A stretch of 64,000 nt of DNA from Phycisphaerae bacterium (GTDB lineage Bacteria; Planctomycetota; Phycisphaerae; UBA1845; Fen-1342), in the NCBI GenBank assembly GCA_030428945.1, contig JAUIEC010000014.1, positions 62,001 to 126,000 on the forward strand, in the 5' to 3' direction. Of the stretch, positions 12,265 to 22,100 are shown piece by piece. Below the pieces are notes generated by a model. The model saw only the letters and a program-made list of their open reading frames with translations. It had not been told where the DNA came from and did no database searches. Each line of letters starts with the position of its first letter. The stretch's first letter is position 1. Made by a program: the position numbers and the translations under genes.

Positions 12265-15195
12265 TCACCGTTCCACGCCGTCATCCGCGCCCGCCAGGTC
12301 GATCGTGACGATCGCCCGCAGCGACTCGTCCTCGTAGCGCAGCCGGGCGTCGACCCGCTCCAGGCGGTCCATGAAGCGCGCGAACGAAGAGCCCCGCTCC
12401 AGGCCCAGACCCTGGCGGGCGTGCTGACGATTGCCGTGCACGCTGCAGCGGACCTCGTCGCGGCCGGGATCGTACTCGTACCGGCCACCCTCGGGGCAGT
12501 AACACGTCACGCCGTACTTGGCCTCCGAAAGCGGATCGACCGCGTCAATCGCAACGCCGTAGAGCGTCACCAGGTGGTGCAGCGACATGATGTTGTCGTG
12601 GCAGGCCCGTCGCGAACTCTCGGCCCAGTACATGTGCAGGTCCTGCCGGAACTCGTTCAGCGCGGTCGGCGACAACTGCATCTGCAGGTGCGCGACATCA
12701 CCGCCCGCCACCACCGGCGCCGCGGCCGCGTCGATCACCTCGTGCAGCGCGTCCCGCGTGGTGGCCGCGATCAACTGGTCGCCCACCAGCGCCACGTGCA
12801 GCCGCAGCTTCAAGGCGTACAGCCGGAAGCTCAGAACATAGTTGGCCGTCTCCCGATAGTCCGGCAGCCGGTAGGCGTCGAACTCGGTGTCGAAGACCCA
12901 GACACGCTGATCCCGCAGCAGGACCTTGGACGTCAGCAGTTGCAGGCAGCGCTGCGCCCGCTGACGGTCGTGCACCTCGACCGCCACGTAGGTCGGCAGA
13001 CTCGTGGCCGTCACGGCCAGGGCCGCCACCGACTGCTCGACCAGGCCGACCTGCCCGAAAAGCTGCAGCGGCTGCAGGAACTGCGGATCCACCTGCAGAA
13101 TCTGGTCCGCATCGCAGACATGCAGCGCGACCCGCTCACCGAGCCAGCCCAGGTCGGTCAGCGTCGGATCCGAGGCCAGCACCTCGTCCATGCCCGGAAT
13201 CGCCCGCATCACGGCGCCGATCTGCTCGGGCTCGAAGACCGCCGCGACGCTGGCGATGCTCGAACGCGCCCGCGGCGCCGCCAGCCCGTCACGGGCCCGC
13301 GAACCGAGCCAGTCGCGCATCTCGGTGTACAGCGAGCCGTTCGCCAGCGGCAGGACGCAGCCCTCCAGCCGAACCCGCTCCGGCGTCACGTGCATGCGGA
13401 TCGCGACCGGATCGAAGAGCGGCTGCCAGAACGCGGCATAGCGCTCCTTGTAACGGTCGTACTCGCGCCGCTCGGTCTCGGAAACGCGCAGCACCTGCAA
13501 CTCGACGTTCGGCGTCATGTACTTCAACCGGTTGTGCAGCGAACAGGTGCCGACATCGTCGCCCGCATCAAAGGTGTAACTGCCGCCGTGCGGACAGATC
13601 AGCCGCGACGGATCGATGAACCGGCCGGCGATCAGCTCGCTCAGCGACTGCGGCGAACGACCGAACTCCATGCGATACAACAGCGAAGCGTTGCTCAGCA
13701 TCACCAGGTTGTTGAAGCACTGCTTGCGACGCTTCTCCGAAATCTTCATCGCCGGACCAACCTGCCGACGCAGGAACGCCTCCGACGCAAAGAAGTAGCC
13801 GCTGGCATCATCCCCGCCCGGCGGCAGCAGCGTCGTCACGTAGGCGAAGTCCTCCGCCGCATGCAACGACGGAACGTCGCCCGCCAGCGTGTCGATCATC
13901 CGACGGATCGCCACGTGCGAGTTGGCGTGGATCGCCAGGTCTCCGTGCCGGACCCGGAACGAACTCACCGCCCGGTCGGGCGTGTACGCCACGTCGACAC
14001 GCTGTCCGCGATAATTGAACGTGCGCTCAACGAGGTCGGGATGGTCGCTGCGGGCCCCCGCCCGCCAGGTCTCGGCCAGGGCATCGAACGCGGCCGCACG
14101 CTTCAGCCGCACCAGGACCGCGACGTCGGTGCCCTCGCTGAAGTACAGGTCCGATCCGGAGATCGCCAGGTCGGCGATCACTTCGTCCTCGAACAGCCGG
14201 GCGAGCCCGTCACGCCGCAGCAGCAACTGGCGCTGAAACTTGGTCTGCAGGTGACTGTCGCGGGCCTGCGGCCGAAACAGCCGCAGCAGATTGCCGCCCC
14301 AGTCCTCGCTCAGATCGAACAGTTCGCCGGCCGCCGACACGGCGTTGAAGTGCAGCAGGTAGCAGTCTGCGGGCACGAAGCGGGCCAGGTCCGGGATCGC
14401 CGGGGCGAGGCCGGCGTCCTTCTGACGCGCGAGCCGCTCGGCGTAGTCGAGCGAAAGCAGTTCGGGCGGCGTCAGCCTGCTGATGTGCGTCGTCAGATCC
14501 TCGGGACCGGCACTGGTCTGCAGCGACTGCTGCTGCAGCGACTGCTGAATGGCCAGCGAACCGGTCGCGATCTGGTACAGGCTCGTCTCGACGCTCCCGC
14601 GCGAGACCGCTCGGCGAGGTAGCGTGGGGGCGTCGATCCCGTAACGGTCACCGGACTGCAGCAGCACGTACTGCAGGAACGTCTCGCTGGGGTAGTACGC
14701 CAGCAACCGCCGGAAGTGGTCGTTCTGCCGCTCGGCCCACTCGTGAAAGACCGACGCGACGCCGGTCTCCTCGTCCGGAATCGGGATCTCGATCTCGCCG
14801 TGCTGAACCTCGACACGCCGCGACCCGTCCAGATTCTCCGTCACCGTCTCGTACTCGAGCCGCACCCGGGCTGTTCCGCTGTCCCGCAGGCGCCCGACGA
14901 AGACCGCGTGCTTCTGCTCGAAACGCGTCTCGCGCGGATAGATCAGGTACGCCTTGTCGTCCAGCGAATGCAGCCGCAGATAGTTGCTCCGCTCGAACTC
15001 CTCGGCCAGGAACGGCTGTTCAAGCTGCAGCGAGAACGCCAGCGTCCGGCCATCCGCATCGCGGTAGACGGTGACCCGATGCTCGAACGGAAGTTCTCCG
15101 GCCTCCACCCGCGGCAGCGCGATCGCCAGCGCCAGGCAGCAGACCAGCAACAGCGGATTGCGGGAGCGATTCGAACGGGCGCGGTACACGGACAT
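12265..15195 (-). CDS. large exported protein with two prepilin-like Cys/His modules
   Basis: 976 residues starting at ATG 15195, which has a GGAAAGGGG ribosome site and opens a signal peptide ending V-E-A-G. I know of no named family with assigned function, though similar large proteins occur in planctomycetes. Two C-terminal-half regions look like prepilin globular pieces: near residues 480-550 a segment L-L-Y-R-M-E-F-G-R-S-P then C-P-H-G-G-S-Y...C-S-L-H, and near residues 850-910 a parallel segment with C-P-E-G-G-R-Y...C-S-V-H. The repeated C-x3-G-x-Y-x(9-10)-C-x2-H pattern could bind metal or form disulfides. A sigma-54-type promoter lies upstream, and a sigma-54 activator is divergently encoded next door. 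Confidence 0.8.
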   Translation of the reverse strand: MSVYRARSNRSRNPLLLVCCLALAIALPRVEAGELPFEHRVTVYRDADGRTLAFSLQLEQPFLAEEFERSNYLRLHSLDDKAYLIYPRETRFEQKHAVFVGRLRDSGTARVRLEYETVTENLDGSRRVEVQHGEIEIPIPDEETGVASVFHEWAERQNDHFRRLLAYYPSETFLQYVLLQSGDRYGIDAPTLPRRAVSRGSVETSLYQIATGSLAIQQSLQQQSLQTSAGPEDLTTHISRLTPPELLSLDYAERLARQKDAGLAPAIPDLARFVPADCYLLHFNAVSAAGELFDLSEDWGGNLLRLFRPQARDSHLQTKFQRQLLLRRDGLARLFEDEVIADLAISGSDLYFSEGTDVAVLVRLKRAAAFDALAETWRAGARSDHPDLVERTFNYRGQRVDVAYTPDRAVSSFRVRHGDLAIHANSHVAIRRMIDTLAGDVPSLHAAEDFAYVTTLLPPGGDDASGYFFASEAFLRRQVGPAMKISEKRRKQCFNNLVMLSNASLLYRMEFGRSPQSLSELIAGRFIDPSRLICPHGGSYTFDAGDDVGTCSLHNRLKYMTPNVELQVLRVSETERREYDRYKERYAAFWQPLFDPVAIRMHVTPERVRLEGCVLPLANGSLYTEMRDWLGSRARDGLAAPRARSSIASVAAVFEPEQIGAVMRAIPGMDEVLASDPTLTDLGWLGERVALHVCDADQILQVDPQFLQPLQLFGQVGLVEQSVAALAVTATSLPTYVAVEVHDRQRAQRCLQLLTSKVLLRDQRVWVFDTEFDAYRLPDYRETANYVLSFRLYALKLRLHVALVGDQLIAATTRDALHEVIDAAAAPVVAGGDVAHLQMQLSPTALNEFRQDLHMYWAESSRRACHDNIMSLHHLVTLYGVAIDAVDPLSEAKYGVTCYCPEGGRYEYDPGRDEVRCSVHGNRQHARQGLGLERGSSFARFMDRLERVDARLRYEDESLRAIVTIDLAGADDGVER

Positions 15196-15275
15196 GGCTG
15201 GTCCCCTTTCCAGTGGGCTGCGACGATGAACGGGACGCCCGGTCCGGACCCGTTGCGTCACCTCCAGCCAGCGGT

Positions 15276-15291
15276 TGCAAGCCCGGTGCCC
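15276..15291 (-). promoter_or_regulatory. sigma-54 (-24/-12) promoter
   Basis: Read on the minus strand the site is GGGCAC, five bases, TTGCA. Against the sigma-54 consensus TGGCAC-N5-TTGCW it has the exact spacing and only the first base differs. The predicted transcript start is near 15265, giving a leader of about 70 bases to the 976-residue gene. The adjacent divergent gene encodes a sigma-54 activator, which makes a chance match less likely. Confidence 0.72.
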
Positions 15292-15353
15292 GATTAACGT
15301 CCGGTAATGAACACCCCCTACGGCCTCCAATGGCCGCTTCGTCCGACAACCGC

Positions 15354-15407
15354 GCATGATGTGTACATTCTTCGCATAGACCTGATCACACGATGTACAC
15401 TGGGTGC
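15354..15407. promoter_or_regulatory. long inverted repeat, candidate upstream activating sequence and autoregulatory operator
   Basis: Arms GCA-N4-GTGTACAT (15354-15368) and ATGTACAC-N4-TGC (15393-15407) are perfectly symmetric at the defined positions, with 24 bases between the cores. The cores are 32 bp apart centre to centre, about three helical turns. The site is centred near -116 from the predicted sigma-54 start, a normal enhancer position. Its right arm ends immediately before the regulator's ATG at 15408, so binding could also repress that gene. Confidence 0.68.
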
Positions 15408-16931
15408 ATGTCGTTGCTGGCCGAGGAAATCGGATTCGCCCGGGCCGTATCGCGGCTGGTCTACTGCAATCCGTTCGTCCCCGAGCGGATCGAGTGCGAG
15501 CGGGCCGCCCTCGGGCCCGCGTTCGTCGCCGACGGGGCCGACTGGAACGTGCACGCCGAGCGGATCGACGATCACGCCAACCTCGCGGCCATCCGTGCCC
15601 GCGTCGAGCGCCTCGTCGAGAACATCCGCGAACGACTCGCGGCCGGCGCATCCGGCGACCCGGCCGACCTGCGACTGTACGAGGACCTGGTCCTGTTCCA
15701 CCTGTACCACCGCCACCGGGCAGGCCTCGACGCGGTCCTGCAGGCGTCCGGGCAGAACCGGGCGGCCGGCTTCTACGCCACGTTCGCGGCCGACGCGGCC
15801 CGCCTGCTGGGCCGGACACCCGGGCTGCAGGCGGTCCGGAACGAACTGCCGCATCTGTTCGCCTGCTTCTTCCAGATCCGGCGTGCGTTTCACGAGATCT
15901 TCCACTTCATCACGGGCATCTCGCGGCCGGCGGCCCGGTTCCGGGCGGCGGTCTGGCAGTCGATCTTCACGCACGACATGAGTCGCTACCGGCGGGTGCT
16001 GTTCGACCGGATGGGTGACTTCACCACGCTGATCACCGGTCCGTCGGGCACCGGCAAGGAACTGGCGGCCCGGGCGATCGGACGCTCGCGGTACCGGGCG
16101 TTCGACCCGCGGGCCGGCTCGTTCGCAGGCGACCGCCCGGGGGCGGAGTTCTGTCCGGTGAACCTGTCAGCGCTGTCGCCGACGCTGATCGAATCGGAAC
16201 TTTTCGGGCACCGCCGCGGATCGTTCACGGGGGCGATCGCGGACCGGGCGGGCTGGTTCGAGAGTTGTCCGGCGGCGGGGACGGTTTTCCTGGACGAGAT
16301 CGGCGAACTGGACCGCACGATCCAGGTGAAACTCCTGCGGGTGCTGCAGACCCGCACGTTCCAGCGGATCGGCGACACCAAGGAAATGTCATTCGCCGGG
16401 AAGATCATCGCGGCGACAAACCGCGACCTGGGCAGCCTGCGGCGGCAGGGCCGCTTCCGGGACGATCTGTATTACCGGCTGTGCTCCGACCAGATCGCCG
16501 CGCCCTCGCTGGCCGAGCGCCTGCGGGACACCCCAGCGGAACTGGGGCACCTGATCCGGGTCCTCGCGCAGCGACTGGTCGGCGACGAGGCCGAGGCGCT
16601 GACCGAGGAGGTCGAGCAGTTCATCGAGCGGAACCTGCCGCGCGACTACGCCTGGCCGGGCAGCGTCCGCGAACTCGAACAGTGCGTGCGAAACATCCTG
16701 ATCCGCAAGGACTACCGGGCGGAACCGGGCGCGGCCGCCGGCGAACTCGGGGGCGAGGTGATGGCGGGCGCCCTGACAGCGGACGAACTGCTGCGGCGGT
16801 ACTGCGCGCTGGTCTACGAGCAATGCGGCAGCTACAGCGAGACCGCCCGCCGTCTCGGGCTGGACCGCCGAACGGTCCGCAGCCGACTGGCCGAGTCCGC
16901 CGGCGATCCGGGCGCGCAGGTCGGCTCCTGA
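15408..16931 (+). CDS. sigma-54-dependent transcriptional activator (AAA+, Fis-type HTH)
   Basis: 507 residues. The N-terminal ~190 residues are a helical sensor region of no family I recognise. The AAA+ domain has Walker A G-P-S-G-T-G-K-E near residue 211, the sigma-54 contact loop as G-S-F-T-G-A (usual form G-A-F-T-G-A), Walker B V-F-L-D-E-I-G-E and an arginine-rich sensor II region. The end carries a Fis-like helix-turn-helix, Y-S-E-T-A-R-R-L-G-L-D-R-R-T-V. An in-frame ATG exists 15 bases upstream at 15393, but it sits inside the inverted repeat; I prefer 15408. It is divergent from the exported 976-residue gene, its likely target. Confidence 0.9.
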   Translation: MSLLAEEIGFARAVSRLVYCNPFVPERIECERAALGPAFVADGADWNVHAERIDDHANLAAIRARVERLVENIRERLAAGASGDPADLRLYEDLVLFHLYHRHRAGLDAVLQASGQNRAAGFYATFAADAARLLGRTPGLQAVRNELPHLFACFFQIRRAFHEIFHFITGISRPAARFRAAVWQSIFTHDMSRYRRVLFDRMGDFTTLITGPSGTGKELAARAIGRSRYRAFDPRAGSFAGDRPGAEFCPVNLSALSPTLIESELFGHRRGSFTGAIADRAGWFESCPAAGTVFLDEIGELDRTIQVKLLRVLQTRTFQRIGDTKEMSFAGKIIAATNRDLGSLRRQGRFRDDLYYRLCSDQIAAPSLAERLRDTPAELGHLIRVLAQRLVGDEAEALTEEVEQFIERNLPRDYAWPGSVRELEQCVRNILIRKDYRAEPGAAAGELGGEVMAGALTADELLRRYCALVYEQCGSYSETARRLGLDRRTVRSRLAESAGDPGAQVGS

Positions 16932-17015
16932 ACGGGCTGCGCAGGAATACGGGCAGCAACCCGGCGACGGCACGGCTCGAGAACCCCGCGGACGCGCACC
17001 CACGTCGCGGATCAC

Positions 17016-18023
17016 TCAGGGCGAACCAGCCGAGTCCGGCACGGCTGCCACCCAGTCCCGGACATCCTCTTCGGCGGTGACCGGCGGGCAACCGCCGTGC
17101 GCGGTGTCGCACATCTCGTCGTAGGAAAAACCGAACGCGGCCGCGGTCTGCCGGAAGGCGGTCTCGACCTCGGGCGGCATCGCGGCGACGGACGCGGCCG
17201 GGTCGCGGGTCATGATGTTGACACCGGCATACTCGCCGACCGGCGTTTCACCGCAATAGGTGTACATGACCCAGTCCGGGTGCGGGATCGCCAGCACATA
17301 CCAGCTTTCATCCTGCGGTTGCAGCGGCGGATTGGCGTAAGGCACCTCCAGCAGGCCGGGCTCCGCCTCGCTGAGCGCGGGCTCGGCAATCAGGTGCAGG
17401 ATCTGCTCCGGGCCGCACGTTCCGGTCGGCGCACAGAAGGCGGTGTGGTACCACCACCGGCCGTCGCGAAAGACCCACGAACTCGATCGGCATGGCAGCG
17501 CGTCATACCCCCCTTCCCAGTCGGACTCGGGCACGCCGCAGTTTCGGCCGCGCACCTCGCGCCAGGTTCCCTGCAATGACTCCAGGCTGTCGAGCACCGG
17601 TACCAGGTGGATGGTCTCGCTCGTGACCGGGCAACGTCCATCGGTATCGGGCGGCAGCGTCGGCAGGCACCCGTTGTCGGCGAAGCACTGGATCATGCGG
17701 CGATACACGTCACTCGCGTTGCCCCGCCCGAGCTGACACGAGAGATGACAGGCCTGCTGGTCGGTCCGGGCGCCCTGCGAACCGCAGCGGGCATGACAGG
17801 CCAGCGCCGCCCGGCATCCGGGATCCAGCACACACAGGAACGCCGGCAGCGTGCAACTGCGCAGGCTGCACAGCAGAAGCGCGGGATCAAAGACCAGGCC
17901 GCTTTCGCCGTCGTCGGCCGCAGGCTCGGCCGTGCCGCCCGGTTCAGGGCGGAACAGCGCGCCGCAGCCCTGGCACAGCAGCCCGGCAAGCAGCAGGCCG
18001 ACGATCGCAACGTTTCGAACCAC
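17016..18023 (-). CDS. violaxanthin de-epoxidase-like (VDE) exported protein
   Basis: 335 residues from a GTG start, with an N-terminal hydrophobic signal ending near C-Q-G-C (Cys20), possibly a lipoprotein with an imperfect lipobox. Ten cysteines follow at residues 52, 57, 64, 70, 76, 80, 92, 96, 113 and 119. Their spacing (x4, x6, x5, x5, x3, x11, x3, x16, x5) closely follows the Cys-rich domain of plant violaxanthin de-epoxidase as I recall it (x4, x6, x5, x5, x3, x8, x3, x14, x6). A lipocalin-like part follows, with G-x-W near the first strand, a Q-D-E-S-W-Y-V-L strand like the plant Q-D-D-W-Y-I-L, a T-Y-C-G...Y-A-G-V-N-I-M-T-R strand, and a final cysteine region. Plant VDE de-epoxidises violaxanthin in the thylakoid lumen; the substrate here is unknown. 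No carotenoid gene is adjacent. Confidence 0.78.
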   Translation of the reverse strand: MVRNVAIVGLLLAGLLCQGCGALFRPEPGGTAEPAADDGESGLVFDPALLLCSLRSCTLPAFLCVLDPGCRAALACHARCGSQGARTDQQACHLSCQLGRGNASDVYRRMIQCFADNGCLPTLPPDTDGRCPVTSETIHLVPVLDSLESLQGTWREVRGRNCGVPESDWEGGYDALPCRSSSWVFRDGRWWYHTAFCAPTGTCGPEQILHLIAEPALSEAEPGLLEVPYANPPLQPQDESWYVLAIPHPDWVMYTYCGETPVGEYAGVNIMTRDPAASVAAMPPEVETAFRQTAAAFGFSYDEMCDTAHGGCPPVTAEEDVRDWVAAVPDSAGSP

Positions 18024-18142
18024 AGGACTTCCCCCTCTTCGCTGGCTTCACCCGCGCGGTTGATGCAGTCGCCGGCGAGCGTCTTCCGGATCGTAGCCTG
18101 CCCGGCCACCCACGGGGCGTTCGACGACGCCGCACCCGCCGC

Positions 18143-19045
18143 CTAGCGCAGGTCGAGCAGGGCCTGCTGGCAGGCGGGCGTCAGCCGTCGCGAGTCGTGC
18201 CCGATTCCGTCGATCACGGCGTGCCGAATGCCCGGCCGCCGGTCTTCGGACCGTGCCAGCGCACACATGTCCGCGACCCAGTTGCGGGCGAGTTCGATCC
18301 GCGTCCGGCCGCGATGTCCCGGGCGGTCCGGTTGGGGTTCGGTGTCCTCGGCCCCGACGATCACCGCGATCGGCAGTTCGGTCGCCTGCAGCCACTTGTC
18401 GCGGTCCGGTTCGACCACGACCCGCTGCTTGTTCCCGTCACCCCAGTCCAGCGTGCGGGTGAAGCGCCCCATCCCGTACGGCCACGGGGCATCGCCGGTC
18501 GGGAACGCGTAGCGTCCTGGGGCGCTCAGCACGGCCGCCCGAACCCGCTGCGGATGCGTCAGGCAGTACCGACAGACGAACTGCCCGCCGGCCGAGTGTC
18601 CGTAGAGCAGGACTCGGGCATCCTGGTCGCCCATTTCCTTTCGATACGCGTCGACCAGGTTGTTGACGAAGACATCGGCGCCGACGTCACGGCCGAACAG
18701 GCCACGGTAGCCACCGTACGCCCGCTGGTATCGGTCGCGGTCGAACGCGGGCGCCAGGACCAGCAGGCGGTGCTGCTCCGCGAAGTCGGTCCAGCGCGTG
18801 ATGTACGTCGCGGCCGCATGCATGGCCGACTCGTCCTGTCCCAGCGAGCCGTGCACCAGGACGAGAATCTCGACCGGTCGGCCGCGCTTCGGTGCGTAGA
18901 CCTGGTAGTCACCCCAGGCGCTGCCACGAGCAAGGACCCGCCCGGCGTCGCGCCGGGAAATCGCAAGGTCGTCCTCCGCCCGCGCGAGCGGCGTAGCGGT
19001 CACGACGGCGACCGTGACGAGCAGCAGGAAGTTGCGTCCGACCAT
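18143..19045 (-). CDS. secreted alpha/beta hydrolase (esterase/PHB depolymerase-like)
   Basis: 300 residues with a signal peptide cleaved near A-R-A-E. The alpha/beta hydrolase features are the oxyanion strand L-V-L-V-H-G-S-L, the nucleophile elbow G-H-S-A-G-G, an aspartate in V-G-A-E-D-T near residue 230 and a late G-I-G-H-D holding the catalytic histidine. The layout resembles feruloyl-esterase/PHB depolymerase-type hydrolases; the substrate cannot be assigned. The start has an AGGAGAG ribosome site. It lies 119 bases upstream of the VDE-like gene on the same strand, so co-transcription is possible. Confidence 0.82.
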   Translation of the reverse strand: MVGRNFLLLVTVAVVTATPLARAEDDLAISRRDAGRVLARGSAWGDYQVYAPKRGRPVEILVLVHGSLGQDESAMHAAATYITRWTDFAEQHRLLVLAPAFDRDRYQRAYGGYRGLFGRDVGADVFVNNLVDAYRKEMGDQDARVLLYGHSAGGQFVCRYCLTHPQRVRAAVLSAPGRYAFPTGDAPWPYGMGRFTRTLDWGDGNKQRVVVEPDRDKWLQATELPIAVIVGAEDTEPQPDRPGHRGRTRIELARNWVADMCALARSEDRRPGIRHAVIDGIGHDSRRLTPACQQALLDLR

Positions 19046-19138
19046 CGGATTCTCTCCTGTCAGACATCCTAACGGCCACCGGCCGCGGGTGACCGCGGAA
19101 TCCTGTGCGTCGGACGGCGGACGATGCAGGCGAGACGC

Positions 19139-22100
19139 TCACGGTCGCGCTGGCAGGACGGCCAGTGCTTCCTGCACCAGTCGCCCGTCCGTGTCCAACT
19201 GATGGCGATCGATCGCGAGGAAGGCCTCGTCGGCCCAGCCTGCCCGGGCGAACCAGAAGACCCACGCGACCGTGACCTGGTCCGCCCTGCGCTCGCCCGC
19301 CAGGACCTGCGCGCAGGGACGCAGGCTGGTGAGCAGTTCGAACGCGTGCTCCAGCGCGCACTCCCTGGTGAGGATCAGCGCGTGCAACAGGCGGTCCTCG
19401 GACTCCGGATCGTCAACGTAACGGTCGGGCCAGGCCGAAAGTCGCTTCGCCTCCATGGCACGAGCCAGCGGAATGGTGTCGCGGGCGACCCGGTACTGCT
19501 CGGGGTGGCGGGCCCCGTACCGCGCCAGGTGCCAGACCGGAGCGATCAGGCTGCCGTGGTACCGGAACCGCGCGTTCAGAATCTGCAGGGCCAGCCTGCG
19601 GACGGGTTCATCCAGCGCGGCGGCCCGCACCTGGCCGTAGGCCTCCAGGGGAGTCATCCGCCCGAGCAGGTCGTACACCAGGTCCGAGGCCCGGATGCGC
19701 TCGGGCGGGCGGCTCTCAGCCAGGACCTGCTGCCTGCGGGCGTGCACCCCCGGAATCCGCTCGAGCTGTTCCCGCCGCGCGGCCGGTCGCGACGGCACGA
19801 CGCGAATGTCGAGCGCCTGCCCGGCCACATCCGACGGCGCCAGCCACGGGGCGATCTCAAGCCACAGCCGGCGGAATCGGATGCGATACGCATCGCCGGT
19901 CCACTCGGCCCGGTGCTGCTCCCAGAGTCCCTCCCGGTCGAACGCGACCCGGGCGCGATGCGTGGGCGACTTGTGATCCGGCGGGCGCGCGACGAGGCGG
20001 AACGTGGTTTCGAACCCTGTTTCCGGGTGCCGCAACTGCACGGCGAACGCGACGGGTTCCGGCGGCACCGGCATGGCGACCTCCAGCGTCAGCCAGTCCG
20101 GGCGCATCCGGTACTGTTCCGCGTCGTTCCGATCTCGCTCGTCCGTCCGGCCCCAGATCCGCACGTCGCCGCCTTCCGGGTCCTCCTCCAGGAAGACCCC
20201 GATGCCGGTCACCATCTCGAGCGCGACCGTGTCGACCCGGAAACCGCGGGCGAACTCGGCGACGTAGTAGCTCTCGACGATCGGCGGGTGGTCCGACGGA
20301 ACCCTCGGCCGCTCGGTGTAGACGCTGAAGCTGATCGGCGAAATCGGCACCGTCACCGACGGCACCGGCAGCCTGTCCGAGTCCCGCGCGCCGACCAGCG
20401 TGAACCCCACGTGGCCACGCAACTCGTGCCGGCCGGGCGCAAGCGGCGGCACGCGGAACTGGGTCCCGAGACCACTCCGGAGGGCACCATGACCGACTCC
20501 GGTTCCCGCCGTGCGCAGCGGTTGGGCCTGGCGGTTGATCAGCTCCAGGGGTTGGTCGTCAAGCGCCAGCGACACCTCATACGCCAGACCGAACCCGGCG
20601 GGTGTCGTCGCGTAGACCATGGGATTGAGACTGTCCGGCGGGTGCCCCTCGCCGAGCACGATGTCCCGGGTATGGACCTCGACACGCGTCGTGGCGTCAC
20701 ACAGCGTCCGGACCTCGCTCGCGCTCAGGCGGCCGCGGCGAGCCCAGTTCCAGGCGCGCCGCACGGCCGCGTGCCAGGCTTCGTTCGGCTGCCAGTCCTC
20801 GGTCTCCTGGAACTCGTGCGCGGACAGCAGCGCGAAGGTCGACGCCCGCAGCGCACGATCGTACCGGTGGACGCCCGCGGCCCCGATCAGCACCGCACAC
20901 AGCAGCGCCCCGACGACTGCCAGCCGCGAACGATGCCGGCCCAGCCAGCGTTTCGCCCGCCGGGCCCCGCTGTCCGGCCTGGCCTGGATCGGCCCGCCGT
21001 CCAGGAAGGACTGCAGGTCCCCGCCGAACGCGGCCACGGACGCATAGCGTTCGGTGCGATCGACGGCCAGGGCGCGCAGCAGGATCGTTTCGAGGTCGGG
21101 TGCCAGGTCGGGCCGGTGCCGGCGCGGCGGCGTCGGCTCGAACGACTGAAGCCGCCGCAGGTCATGGCTCAGGTGGCCGGTCAGTCTGACCGGAAACGCA
21201 CCGGTCAGCGCCTCGTAGAGGATGACCCCCAGCGAGAAGACATCGGAGCGCTCGTCGACGCTCGTCACGGCGCCGCCGGCCTGTTCCGGGGAAGCCCAGC
21301 GGACCGTTCCGAGGAACTGTCCGGAAACCGACAGCGGGCTGGAAGTGCCGAGGTCATCCTTGATCCGGGCGAGCCCCAGGTCCAGCACGCGAGGATGATC
21401 GTCCCGGTCCACCAGCACGTTGGACGGCTTCAGGTCGCGATGGATGACACCCTGCCCGTGGGCATGGTCGACCGCGGCACACACCTGGATCATCGCCTGC
21501 AGGATCGATGCCGGCTCGCGGTCCTGTTCGCGGGCCCACGCGTCGAACGGCTGGCCGTCGACATACTCCATCACGAACCAGGAGTACTGTTCGGTAACGT
21601 CCGCCTGGTGAAGCGCGACGATGCCGGGATGGCGCATCCGGGCCAGCAGCCTGACCTCGCGATCGAACCTCTGGTGGGCCGCATGCCCGGCCACACCGCG
21701 GCCGGGAATGACCTTGATCGCGACCCGCCGCCTCGGCCGCTCCTGGGCGGCGACGTAGACATCGGCCTGTCCGCTCCGCAGGTGCTGCAGAATCTCAAAG
21801 CCCGCGAGTCGGAAGTCGCCGACCCGCGAGGCCGCGGTCGTCGCCGTCGCGTCCCGGTACTGGAAGACCGCGGACACGACATCGGACAGGCCGGGAAAGA
21901 GCCGGTGGGCGGCCTCGCGCCGCAGGCCCTCGGCCTCGACGAACCGCATCAGAATCGCGAAGCGTGCCATCGCGCCCGCCTCACCATCCAGTCCCTCGGC
22001 GGTCAGTCGCGCAGCCAGCCATGCCTCGAGGTGGTCGGCGTCGGGCGCGTTGCCGTCGTCGCACGCCTGGTCGTAGGCGTCCTCGACGCGCTCGATCGCG

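Noticed and set aside
12136-14622. An 828-residue plus-strand frame opposite the exported 976-residue protein
   Set aside because: No ribosome site, no family motif and low-complexity R/Q/H composition; it is a shadow of the minus-strand gene.
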